A stretch of 12,677 nucleotides of DNA from DATKWF01 sp035529715 (lineage in GTDB: Bacteria; Chloroflexota; Dehalococcoidia; Dehalococcoidales; RBG-16-60-22). Position 1 is the stretch's first letter; each line of letters starts with the position of its first letter. Where the stretch lies: positions 1-12,677 of the forward strand of contig DATKWF010000020.1 of the NCBI GenBank assembly GCA_035529715.1, read 5' to 3'. The notes under the pieces are model-generated. The model was not told where the DNA came from and did not search any database. It saw nothing but the letters and a program-made list of their open reading frames with translations. Made by a program: the position numbers and the translations under genes. This document shows, in pieces, positions 6,431 through 12,677 of this stretch.

Positions 6431-7357
6431 ATTACGAATCTATCAGTTCAATTAGCGCCAAAACACAAGACCGGCTTGATGCTGGCCAACCCGGTAATGA
6501 CCGCCTCCGGCACTTTCGGCTACGGCACCGAGTACAGCCATATTTTTGATATTCAAAAACTGGGGGCTATAGTGTGCAAGGGAACCACCCTTGAACCCAG
6601 AGAGGGTAACCCGCAGTACCGCCTGGCTGAAACCGCCTCCGGTCTAATCAACTCAATCGGACTGCAGAATATCGGCGTTAAAGCCCTAATCAGAGAAAAG
6701 GCTCCAATCTGGGCAGGCTGGGGGGTGCCGGTTATCGTTAACATTGCCGGTGAAACTGTTGACGATTACGCCCGGCTGGCTAAAGAGCTTGATGGAATTG
6801 CCGGAATCAGCGGCATTGAGATTAACATCAGCTGTCCCAATATCAAGGCGGGTGGTGCTGAATTTGGCGCCAATCCCGACTCAGCCGCCAGGGTAACCGC
6901 GGCGGTCAAAGCGGTAACTTCCCTCCCGATACTGGTCAAGCTAACCCCCAACACCAGCGATATAAGCAAAGTAGCTGCAGCCGTGGCTGAAGCCGGTGCC
7001 GATGCCATATCCCTGATAAACACCCTGAAGGGCATGTATATAGATATAACTATCCGCCAGCCCTTACTGGGCAGTAAAACCGGGGGACTATCCGGCCCGG
7101 CAATAAAGCCGATAGCGCTGGCGATGGTATATGAAGTAGCCGGTGCCGTGGAGTTACCCGTTATCGGCTGCGGCGGTATAGCTACCGCCAGCGACGCCAT
7201 AGAGTTCTTAATGGCTGGAGCCAGTGCCATTCAGATAGGCACCGCCACCTTCACCAACCCCCGCGCCCCCCTTGATATTCTGGAAGGAATAGAGCAATTC
7301 ATGAGAAAAGAGGGGTTAAAGGACATAGCCAAGCTTATCGGCGCAGCGAGAAGCTAA
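6431..7357 (+). CDS. pyrD: Dihydroorotate dehydrogenase, class 1B catalytic subunit
   Basis: This enzyme oxidises dihydroorotate to orotate in pyrimidine synthesis using FMN. Counting from the ATT at 6431, the protein is 308 residues: NPVMTASGTFGYG (20-32) at the flavin site, KGTT (50-53), NISCPNIK (132-139) with the presumed catalytic base C135, VKLTPN (169-174), and the flavin phosphate loop GCGGI near the C-terminus. Class 1B enzymes normally work with the iron-sulfur/FAD subunit PyrK, which is not adjacent here. The start is unusual. Homologous N-terminal sequence (TNLSVQLAPKHKTGLML) extends upstream of the first conventional codon, a TTG at 6476, but between there and the in-frame stop at 6398 only ATA, ATT, ATC or ACG codons are available. 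AAGGAG at 6421-6426 points to ATT (6431, 4 nt) or ACG (6434, 7 nt). Confidence 0.93.
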   Translation: MTNLSVQLAPKHKTGLMLANPVMTASGTFGYGTEYSHIFDIQKLGAIVCKGTTLEPREGNPQYRLAETASGLINSIGLQNIGVKALIREKAPIWAGWGVPVIVNIAGETVDDYARLAKELDGIAGISGIEINISCPNIKAGGAEFGANPDSAARVTAAVKAVTSLPILVKLTPNTSDISKVAAAVAEAGADAISLINTLKGMYIDITIRQPLLGSKTGGLSGPAIKPIALAMVYEVAGAVELPVIGCGGIATASDAIEFLMAGASAIQIGTATFTNPRAPLDILEGIEQFMRKEGLKDIAKLIGAARS

Positions 7358-7430
7358 ATCCACAGCTGCACAAACTGCATCGCTCCAGTATTTAAAACAG
7401 CAAAAGTTATAGCTACTCCCGATGGAGGTT

Positions 7431-8324
7431 TTATAGCCTGGCCCATGCCTCCAGGAGTGTCCGCTTGGCATTGGCGATGACGACTTGCGGGCTCTCACCA
7501 CTCAATGGCTTGACCTCAAAGGCTACCACGTTCTGCTTACCCTCACCAATATAGCCTGTGTCCATTAGCGCCTTTAAGAATAGCGTCAATTCAGCTACAT
7601 CATTCTCACTACCAGCCGTACCAAATGGTGGGTGCTTGTCCCCATAGGCAGGGTGGCTTTTATCTTTAAGCAGGCAATTGCCGATATGGGCATGAACCAA
7701 ATAGTTGCCAGCTGTTTTTATCGCGTATTCAGCGCTCTCGCCGAGCAATGGCAGGTGACTTAAATCGACCAGGATACCAAAACTTGGGTCATGCTTGCGC
7801 ACTTCCGCGGCAACTTTTACTGCCTCCGCGGTTGGACCAATGAGACACTTCTTATCTATTTCTCCATCAAAGACTTCAAGTATGATACCAAGATTGCCCT
7901 TACTTTTTGCGTAGCTACATATCTGAACCAGGGAATCAATGAGAAGTTCAGTTGCCTTATCCCGCTGCTCAACTGGCGGCGCCGGTCCACTGAGAACAGC
8001 AAGCTTACCAGCACCCAGCGAATATGCCTCGTCCACAGCTGACTTAAGCCGGGATACGGCCAACTCGCGCTGCTCCTGACTCAAGCTGTTAATATCCAGC
8101 TTCTCGCCCAACTGCACCGGCTGGGCGCCATAGCCAACCACCAGCTTACTGGTGGCCAGTAACTTAGCCACCTCAGCTCTAATACCACCGGGAAGAGTCG
8201 TAATCTCTATAGCACCAAAAAATTCGTCTTCGGCAATCTCCCTTATGCTGTCAAGACCGGAGTCCGGGAAAGCCATAAACTGGACAATGCCCACTTTCAT
8301 ATAGGAACTAATACAACCTTCCAT
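7431..8324 (-). CDS. Sugar phosphate isomerase/epimerase-like TIM-barrel protein (xylose isomerase-like/AP endonuclease 2 superfamily)
   Basis: This 297-residue protein has the metal-binding pattern of the xylose isomerase-like TIM barrel: E150 in IILEVFDGE, D187 and H190 in LVDLSH, H211/H213 in VHAHIGN, and E270 in VAFEVKP. Family members isomerise or epimerise sugars (hydroxypyruvate isomerase, tagatose epimerase, inosose dehydratase) or cleave DNA at abasic sites (endonuclease IV). The acidic-plus-histidine set and the absence of endonuclease IV signatures favour a sugar-type enzyme, but the substrate is unknown. The ATG at 8324 is supported by AAAGGAGG just upstream; the internal ATG at 8300 has no suitably spaced site. 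It lies 74 nt downstream of ybeY with its own probable promoter. It converges with pyrD. Confidence 0.8.
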   Translation of the reverse strand: MEGCISSYMKVGIVQFMAFPDSGLDSIREIAEDEFFGAIEITTLPGGIRAEVAKLLATSKLVVGYGAQPVQLGEKLDINSLSQEQRELAVSRLKSAVDEAYSLGAGKLAVLSGPAPPVEQRDKATELLIDSLVQICSYAKSKGNLGIILEVFDGEIDKKCLIGPTAEAVKVAAEVRKHDPSFGILVDLSHLPLLGESAEYAIKTAGNYLVHAHIGNCLLKDKSHPAYGDKHPPFGTAGSENDVAELTLFLKALMDTGYIGEGKQNVVAFEVKPLSGESPQVVIANAKRTLLEAWARL

Positions 8325-8376
8325 GAACCCTCCTTTAAAACTTGCTTATCGCTGTATTTATCCTCTCCAAACCCTA

Positions 8377-8406
8377 ATTATAAGATGAGCCCACTTGCTC
8401 AGTCCA
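8377..8406 (-). promoter_or_regulatory. Probable promoter for the isomerase-like gene
   Basis: On the minus strand TGGACT (8406-8401) and a perfect TATAAT (8382-8377) are 18 nt apart. The -35 overlaps the end of ybeY. A start near 8370 would give a leader of about 46 nt carrying the AAAGGAGG ribosome-binding site. Confidence 0.45.
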
Positions 8407-8875
8407 CCCCAATCTGACTCAGGATTTCCTTCTCTCTAGCCCTCATCTCATCTCCCGGCTCTGGTTCCTCGTGGTCATATCCCAGAAGATGCAGCACGCC
8501 GTGAATAATGAGGATGGCTAATTCCCTTTTTACGGAATGCTGGTGCTCCTCTGCCTGGAGCACCGCCTGAGGGTAAGATATAATGACCTCACCGAGATGG
8601 CGCAAACCGTCAGGAGGCGTGATGAAGCCAGAGGACTCTGCATCATTCCCTTCCCCGGCAGACGTCATGTAAAAAGCCAGCACATCTGTGGGGGCATCCT
8701 TCCCGCGATAGTCCTTATTTAATCGCTTCACCCTTTCCTGGCTGGTAATGACCAGGCCAAGTTCCACATCAGCGCCGGTACCCCGGGCAACCAGAACCTG
8801 CTCGGCTACACTCCGCAGCCAAGCAGCTTCGGGGCATCCCTCAAAGCCTTTATCAACTAAAACATTAATCTCCAT
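8399..8875 (-). CDS. ybeY: YbeY endoribonuclease / rRNA maturation factor
   Basis: This 158-residue cytoplasmic metalloprotein belongs to the UPF0054 family. The diagnostic zinc motif is HGVLHLLGYDH, giving H125, H129 and H135, and is preceded by the conserved TDVLAF (63-68) and HLGEVIIS (93-100) strands. Family knowledge: YbeY takes part in 16S rRNA 3'-end maturation and ribosome quality control. Length is normal for the family. The start is the ATG at 8875, where only a weak GGA-type ribosome-binding site is visible. The GNAT-like gene ends 16 nt upstream, so the pair is probably cotranscribed and translation may be coupled. Genes that often accompany ybeY (phoH, era, dgkA) are not in the window. 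Confidence 0.95.
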   Translation of the reverse strand: MEINVLVDKGFEGCPEAAWLRSVAEQVLVARGTGADVELGLVITSQERVKRLNKDYRGKDAPTDVLAFYMTSAGEGNDAESSGFITPPDGLRHLGEVIISYPQAVLQAEEHQHSVKRELAILIIHGVLHLLGYDHEEPEPGDEMRAREKEILSQIGVD

Positions 8876-8891
8876 GTCCGTTCCGTGACAG

Positions 8892-10079
8892 TCACTTTAG
8901 CGGTAGCTCGTAAATGCGCCAGGTCTTGTAGTGGCGCGCTCCCATAAATTCCGAAGCGCGCAGGACAAGGTCGTTGTCCTCCAGGAGCAGGGAGGTCTCA
9001 CATTTGCGGTAGCCGCGTTGAGCGGCATACTTCCTGGTCTCGTCATAGAGAAGCGCATCAATGCCCAGGTTGCGAAATCCGGGGCGAATACCGAAGAACA
9101 TTAAACGGGTATGTGGGATGCGCCGGCGCATCCAGAGAAGCCTGAGCATTCGTACCAGGTCTGAGTCCCCATACCAGCGCCAGCGCGGACGCAAGGCATA
9201 ATAGGGGTCAGGGAAAGCCCCCAGCACCGCCACCGGCTCACCCTGCACCAGAGCAAAACGAACCAGCCCCGGGTCAATAATCACGCGCAGGGAATCCTTC
9301 AAGGAATTAGCTTCATCATCAGTAATCGGTAGAAAGCCCCAGTTCCGGGACCAGGCTTCATTGTAAATCTTTACTATCAGACGTACCTCACCGGCTAAAT
9401 CTTTCATTATCAGCGGCCTGGTTACAATTTCCCGCCGCCGCCGCACCCGCTCCACCAGCCTCTTCAGTCGTGCCGGGGCGGGCTTTTGTATGTTAAATGT
9501 ATACGCATAGTAGTCCTTAACCTTACGAAAACCGTACCTCTCCAGGAAGCTACTGTAGTAAACATGATTGTGGGTCAATTCCATCGTCGGTGGATATTGG
9601 AACCCGTCTATCAGGATACCCTGGCGCTCATAGGTAGCGCTGGAGTACTCGCCGGGTCCACGCACGCTTGTCGCACCATGGTCTTTCACCCACTGGCATG
9701 CCTTATCCAGTAATGCCTCAGCAACCTCATAGTCATGGATAACCTCCCAGAAACCGAAGAAGCCGATATTAACATCATGGTAGTCGTTGAAGCGGTGGTT
9801 AATCGCCGCTGATATCCGCCCCACCGGCTGTTCTCCACGCCAGGCCAGGAAGTGGGTAACCTCAGCCTGACGGTGATAGGGATGCTCAGGCGTCAGCAGA
9901 CCAACCAAACCAAAGAGCCGACTGCCGAGCAGGTCTCCAGTTAAAGGCGGAGTCCAGCAGGGGTCACCCCTATACAAATGCCAGGCTAAATCGGCAAAGA
10001 CCTTAATCCGGGGGTCTCCCAGCGGAATCTCTTCAATCTTCAGGGGCGCTTGAGAAGAGTGCATTGTGTCAACGGTCAT
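8892..10079 (-). CDS. GNAT-like acyltransferase-family protein of unknown role
   Basis: This 395-residue protein looks like an uncharacterised GNAT-fold family. An N-terminal segment with the pattern WHLYRGDPCWTPPL is followed by LAWRGEQPVGRISAAINHRF, an acetyltransferase-like beta strand and acceptor loop. Mid-protein RGPGEYSSATYERQGILIDG and a PPTMELTHNHVYY stretch follow. A C-terminal half containing GIRPGFRNLGIDALLYDE resembles an acyl-CoA-binding pyrophosphate loop and helix. I therefore read it as two GNAT-like halves. Related proteins are usually annotated only as N-acetyltransferase or hypothetical; a role in lipid or amino-acyl transfer is possible but not shown. There is an Arg-rich linker near residues 205-220. 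The ATG at 10079 lies right at the predicted transcription start, so the message may be leaderless. It is upstream of ybeY by 16 nt. Confidence 0.75.
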   Translation of the reverse strand: MTVDTMHSSQAPLKIEEIPLGDPRIKVFADLAWHLYRGDPCWTPPLTGDLLGSRLFGLVGLLTPEHPYHRQAEVTHFLAWRGEQPVGRISAAINHRFNDYHDVNIGFFGFWEVIHDYEVAEALLDKACQWVKDHGATSVRGPGEYSSATYERQGILIDGFQYPPTMELTHNHVYYSSFLERYGFRKVKDYYAYTFNIQKPAPARLKRLVERVRRRREIVTRPLIMKDLAGEVRLIVKIYNEAWSRNWGFLPITDDEANSLKDSLRVIIDPGLVRFALVQGEPVAVLGAFPDPYYALRPRWRWYGDSDLVRMLRLLWMRRRIPHTRLMFFGIRPGFRNLGIDALLYDETRKYAAQRGYRKCETSLLLEDNDLVLRASEFMGARHYKTWRIYELPLK

Positions 10080-10083
10080 TAAC

Positions 10084-10096
10084 GTTATAGTATAAC
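10084..10096. promoter_or_regulatory. Palindrome over the -10 element, possible operator
   Basis: GTTATAGTATAAC is a perfect 6-1-6 inverted repeat covering the -10 hexamer of the GNAT-like gene promoter. Such placement would suit a repressor, but an A/T-rich palindrome of this length can also arise by chance. Confidence 0.25.
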
Positions 10097-10115
10097 TGAC
10101 TCACCAATCTGTCAA
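10087..10115 (-). promoter_or_regulatory. Sigma70 promoter for the GNAT-like gene, apparently leaderless
   Basis: On the minus strand a perfect TTGACA (10115-10110) and TACTAT (10092-10087) are separated by 17 nt. The predicted first transcribed base falls at 10080 or 10079, immediately at the ATG, leaving no room for a ribosome-binding site. Confidence 0.6.
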
Positions 10116-10180
10116 TCTATTCCACAAAGAGGTTTGAGCAAAATAAAAGGTTGTGATATAGTTAAATATACCAAACACGC

Positions 10181-10186
10181 TATAAA
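10181..10186 (+). promoter_or_regulatory. Possible -10 element for tRNA-Ser
   Basis: TATAAA at this position would start transcription near 10193, 16 nt before the mature tRNA. No good -35 lies at the expected distance; TTGTGA at 10151-10156 is too far away (24 nt). The call is weak. Confidence 0.3.
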
Positions 10187-10208
10187 ATGTATTTGACGGC
10201 AGGATTGA

Positions 10209-10300
10209 GGAGGGATCGCATAGTGGCCTAGTGCGGGCGCCTGCTAAGTGCTTACCCTGGGAAACCGGGGTCGAGGGTTCGAATCCCTCTCCCTCCGCCA
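10209..10300 (+). tRNA. tRNA-Ser, anticodon GCT (reads AGC/AGU)
   Basis: All cloverleaf parts can be paired. The acceptor stem is GGAGGGA (10209-10215) with TCCCTCC (10290-10296), followed by discriminator G and an encoded CCA. The D-stem is GCA (10218-10220) with TGC (10232-10234). The anticodon loop is CTGCTAA (10241-10247), with anticodon GCT at 10243-10245. The class II long variable arm has a 7-bp stem (10254-10260 with 10265-10271, including one G-U pair) and a GAAA loop. The T-arm is GAGGG-TTCGAAT-CCCTC (10273-10289). The long variable arm and GCT anticodon make serine unambiguous. Confidence 0.97.
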
Positions 10301-10334
10301 GATAAAATTCCAACTCAAGCCAATTTAAAGCTAA

Positions 10335-10355
10335 ATGCCCCTTAGTCAGGGGTAT
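10335..10355 (+). terminator. Weak stem-loop between tRNA-Ser and miaB
   Basis: ATGCCCC (10335-10341) pairs with GGGGTAT (10349-10355), including one G-U pair, around a 7-nt loop. It is followed by only a short run of T, so it could be a weak terminator or attenuator, or an RNA processing element between the tRNA and the miaB coding sequence. Confidence 0.35.
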
Positions 10356-10382
10356 ATTTAATAGGAGCAAAATTAAAAAATT

Positions 10383-11627
10383 ATGCCTCAATATTATATC
10401 TGGACTATTGGCTGCCAGATGAACAAGGCGGAATCGGAGCGGCTGGGCAGCTCCCTTGAGCAACTGGGGTACCAGAGTGTAGATACTGCCGAGGAAGCCG
10501 ACCTTATTGTGCTAAACAGTTGTGTGGTGCGCCAGGGGGCGGAAAACCGCGTCATCAACAAACTCAACGCCCTTAAAACACTGAAGAAGACACAGCCAGG
10601 TATTACACTGGCAGTTACCGGCTGTCTGGTAAACTCCGATACTGACTCAATTAAAGAGAGCTTCCCTTATGTCAACTATTTCTTCGAGGCGGGAGACTAC
10701 CCGCCGTGGCTGGAAAAACCGGCATCGTTACCGGTACTACCCCGCCACCCCTCTCCCAGCACCTATATTCCCATAATACAGGGCTGTAACAACTTCTGCA
10801 CCTACTGCATTGTCCCCTACCGCCGGGGGCGAGAGAGGAGCCGACCCGTATCTGAAATAACCGGTGAAGTCAGAGAACTGGTGCGACGCGGCACGAAAGA
10901 GGTTACCCTGCTGGGGCAAAACGTGGACTCATACGGGCACGACCTGGCGGACAAACCAGACCTGGCTGACCTTTTAGCTGAGCTGAATAACATAGAGGGT
11001 CTGGCACGGATACGTTTCCTGACCAACCATCCCAAGGACATGAGCCTTAAACTCATTAAGGCAATAGCTCACCTGGATAAAGTCTGTGAGCAGATAAGCC
11101 TGCCACTTCAGGCGGGCAATAACGATATTCTAAAAGCGATGAGGCGCGGTTACACGGCGGAACAGTACCGGCAACTCGTCAGCCAGATACGCAACAAAAT
11201 ACCCGGCGTAGCCCTGAGCACCGATGTCATTGTCGGCTTTCCATCAGAAAGCGCTCCCCAGTTCCAGCAAACGGCCGACTTACTTTCCGAAATTAAATTT
11301 GATACCGTTCATGTGGCTGCCTATTCGCCCAGAACGGGAACAATAGCTTCCAGAGAACTCAGGGATAATGTCCCAACGGCTGAGAAAAAGGAGCGACTGA
11401 ACACCATTGAGCGGTTACAGGAGAGGATTGCCACTGAAATCAATGCTCAGCTACTGGACAAGACGGTTGAAATTCTGGTAGAAGGAAAGGTAAAGGATAA
11501 GTGGCAGGGTCGCACCCGCAGTGATAAACTGGTATTCTTCAACGATGACAGTGATTGCATGGGACAACTGATAAACATTAGAATTAACAAGACAAGCCCG
11601 TGGTCATTACAGGGCAATGTCATTTAG
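10383..11627 (+). CDS. miaB: tRNA-2-methylthio-N6-dimethylallyladenosine synthase (radical SAM methylthiotransferase MiaB)
   Basis: This 414-residue methylthiotransferase adds a methylthio group to i6A37 of tRNAs that read UNN codons. The N-terminal UPF0004 domain carries its iron-sulfur cysteines C11 (IGCQMNKAESE), C47 (LNSCVVR) and C81 (VTGCL). The radical SAM core has CNNFCTYC (C135, C139, C142) and STDVIVGFP further on. A C-terminal TRAM-type RNA-binding region covers roughly residues 350-414. GCQMN near the start favours MiaB over RimO or MtaB. Its length is slightly short for the family. The ATG at 10383 is bounded by an in-frame stop at 10374, and the nearest Shine-Dalgarno (AGGAG, 10363-10367) is 15 nt away, which is unusually far. 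It lies 82 nt after tRNA-Ser(GCT) and 23 nt before yajC. Confidence 0.93.
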   Translation: MPQYYIWTIGCQMNKAESERLGSSLEQLGYQSVDTAEEADLIVLNSCVVRQGAENRVINKLNALKTLKKTQPGITLAVTGCLVNSDTDSIKESFPYVNYFFEAGDYPPWLEKPASLPVLPRHPSPSTYIPIIQGCNNFCTYCIVPYRRGRERSRPVSEITGEVRELVRRGTKEVTLLGQNVDSYGHDLADKPDLADLLAELNNIEGLARIRFLTNHPKDMSLKLIKAIAHLDKVCEQISLPLQAGNNDILKAMRRGYTAEQYRQLVSQIRNKIPGVALSTDVIVGFPSESAPQFQQTADLLSEIKFDTVHVAAYSPRTGTIASRELRDNVPTAEKKERLNTIERLQERIATEINAQLLDKTVEILVEGKVKDKWQGRTRSDKLVFFNDDSDCMGQLINIRINKTSPWSLQGNVI

Positions 11628-11650
11628 AGACAACCAAGTAAGGAGGTAAA

Positions 11651-12001
11651 ATGTTAAAGCTGGGGTTATTTACGGGATTACTTATCACTCTTCTGGTATT
11701 CGTCGGCGGCTGTGTCCCGGCACCGGAGGGGGGCGAAGGGGGGTTTGACTGGTCGTTAATCATCTTTCTGGTATTGATTTTCGCCGTGTTCTACTTCCTC
11801 ATAATCAGGCCACAGCGCAAGCGGCAGAAGGAACACGATAACCTGGTGCAAGAACTGAGAAAGGGTGATAATGTAATTACTTCCGGCGGAATTCACGGGG
11901 TAATTGAAACCGTTAGCGATGAGGTTGTCCTGATGAAAGTAGAATCAGGGACGATCGTGAGGGTAGAGAAAAACAGCGTAGTCCGCCGCCGAGAGAAGTA
12001 G
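11651..12001 (+). CDS. yajC: Preprotein translocase accessory subunit YajC, with lipoprotein-type N-terminus
   Basis: This 116-residue small membrane protein is associated with SecDF in the Sec translocon. The YajC core is clear: a transmembrane helix at about 35-53, then IIRPQRKRQKEHD, then LRKGDNVITSGGIHGVIETV and the final strand. Unlike classical YajC, the N-terminus is a second hydrophobic segment (about 4-19) ending in VGGC at residues 18-21, which fits a signal peptidase II lipobox, followed by a short Pro/Gly-rich stretch. This predicts a lipidated Cys21 outside the membrane, then the helix and a cytoplasmic C-terminus. Translation initiation looks strong, with AAGGAGG a few bases before the ATG. 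It is 23 nt after miaB. SecD and SecF are not in view. Confidence 0.92.
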   Translation: MLKLGLFTGLLITLLVFVGGCVPAPEGGEGGFDWSLIIFLVLIFAVFYFLIIRPQRKRQKEHDNLVQELRKGDNVITSGGIHGVIETVSDEVVLMKVESGTIVRVEKNSVVRRREK

Positions 12002-12069
12002 ATATAGGGATTTTCCATCCACCCGTTCCGGCTGCTTAATTACGTAACAGAAGCCACAGGGGTAATCAA

Positions 12070-12677
12070 ATGAGTTACTACGACTATATTATTGTAGGCA
12101 GTGGCATTGCCGGACTATATACTGCCCTGCTGGCAAAAGAGCAGGGAAGCGTGCTGGTCATCACTAAAGGCAGTATTGATGATTGCAACACCAAACATGC
12201 CCAGGGAGGTATCGCGGCTGCCATAGGCAGGGGTGATTCCCCTGAGCTCCACTTCAAGGATACCATAGCCGCCGGGGGCGGTCTTTGCGATGAGGAGGCA
12301 GTGCGCATCCTGGTCAACGAGGCTCCGGCCCGAATTACCGACCTGGTTAACTTGGGGGTGCCTTTTGACACTCTTGACGGAGAGATTGCTCTTACTATGG
12401 AGGCGGCTCACAGCATACCACGTATCCTGCATGCCGGTGGTGATGCTACTGGCGAACATATTGAAGTCACCTTAAGCAGACTGGTACGTTCCTCCAATAT
12501 CAAGGTGCTTGAAGACTGCCTGGCTACTGAAATCCTGGTTGAAGGAGGAGTGGCGAGGGGGATAAAAGCTTTTGACTGCCGCACCAGTTCTATTGAGGAA
12601 TTTGAAGGTCAGTCCCTGATTCTGGCTACCGGTGGTGCCGGACAGCTGTTTAAATTCAATACCAACTCAGATATAGC
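12070..12677 (+). CDS. nadB: L-aspartate oxidase, N-terminal part (runs off the window)
   Basis: The first 202 residues of a flavoprotein that oxidises L-aspartate to iminoaspartate, the first step of de novo NAD synthesis. The N-terminal FAD-binding fold has VGSGIAGLY (9-17). Residues 41-51 (TKHAQGGIAAA) and the following DSPELHFKDT, GLCDEEAVRILV and LVNLGVPFD are the standard NadB block, distinguishing it from succinate dehydrogenase/fumarate reductase flavoproteins. HSIPRILHAGGDATG (114-128) is the substrate-domain entry, and LATGGAGQL (185-193) closes the FAD fold. The ATG at 12070 is preceded by AGGGG about 7 nt upstream. It follows yajC by 68 nt on the same strand, so shared transcription is possible. 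The 3' end, and any nadA/nadC neighbours, lie outside the window. Confidence 0.92.
   Translation, partial: MSYYDYIIVGSGIAGLYTALLAKEQGSVLVITKGSIDDCNTKHAQGGIAAAIGRGDSPELHFKDTIAAGGGLCDEEAVRILVNEAPARITDLVNLGVPFDTLDGEIALTMEAAHSIPRILHAGGDATGEHIEVTLSRLVRSSNIKVLEDCLATEILVEGGVARGIKAFDCRTSSIEEFEGQSLILATGGAGQLFKFNTNSDI

Noticed and set aside
6476..6478. TTG at 6476 as the pyrD start
   Set aside because: It discards conserved N-terminal sequence and lies 49 nt from the ribosome-binding site.
7358..7430. Possible bidirectional terminator between pyrD and the isomerase-like gene
   Set aside because: The TTATAGC copies are direct repeats, and the only inverted arms (CTCC/GGAG) are 4 bp; no convincing hairpin forms.
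10101..10463. Minus-strand open frame of 120 codons across the tRNA region
   Set aside because: It runs antisense through tRNA-Ser and gives the familiar spurious peptide with FEPSTPVSQG; the tRNA folds completely on the other strand.
1..12677. CRISPR array, transposon ends, integrase or attachment site at tRNA-Ser
   Set aside because: I saw no spaced repeats, no transposase or integrase, and no duplicated tRNA 3' end; miaB follows directly.

Overview
The window is an ordinary-looking stretch of bacterial chromosome with about 50% GC. It is densely coded on both strands, carries short Shine-Dalgarno-led operons, and shows no insertion sequence, phage gene, CRISPR array or rRNA. Protein character (a stand-alone homocitrate/Re-citrate-synthase-like enzyme, a PyrD of the 1B type, a DUF1998 helicase, a YajC with a lipobox) suggests an anaerobic member of the Chloroflexota, probably Dehalococcoidia. 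That assignment is inference from remembered family resemblance, not from a search.

Layout. At 55-3168 a minus-strand group runs VOC/glyoxalase-like protein, then DUF503 (YlxP-like), then a DEAD/DEAH helicase with a C-terminal zinc-binding DUF1998 domain (MrfA/YprA type). A good promoter precedes the first gene. Divergent from it, 3243-4629 is a single-gene plus-strand unit, an acyl-CoA:2-oxoacid condensing enzyme of the IPMS/homocitrate synthase superfamily, with its own promoter and a hairpin terminator. At 4650-6322 are the ATPase and permease of a zinc/manganese-type ABC importer, without a substrate-binding protein. At 6380-7357 is pyrD, with a textbook promoter but no ATG/GTG/TTG at the position where the protein must begin.

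A convergent minus-strand group follows at 7431-10115: a GNAT-like protein of unknown role, ybeY (rRNA maturation), and a TIM-barrel sugar isomerase-like protein. At 10209-10300 is tRNA-Ser(GCT), with encoded CCA and a long variable arm. It is followed on the same strand by miaB (tRNA methylthiolation), yajC (Sec translocon accessory) and the start of nadB (L-aspartate oxidase), which runs off the end of the window.

The genes are mostly housekeeping: de novo pyrimidine and NAD synthesis, tRNA and rRNA maturation, protein export, metal uptake, DNA repair and central carbon metabolism. I see no obviously new multi-gene system. The points most worth checking are the non-canonical start of pyrD, the possible Re-citrate synthase, the apparently leaderless promoter overlapped by a palindrome upstream of the GNAT gene, and the lipoprotein-type YajC. 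No stretch longer than about 300 bases lacks a gene; the largest gaps are the 241-bp divergent region at 3096-3336 and the 129-bp one at 10080-10208, both holding promoters.
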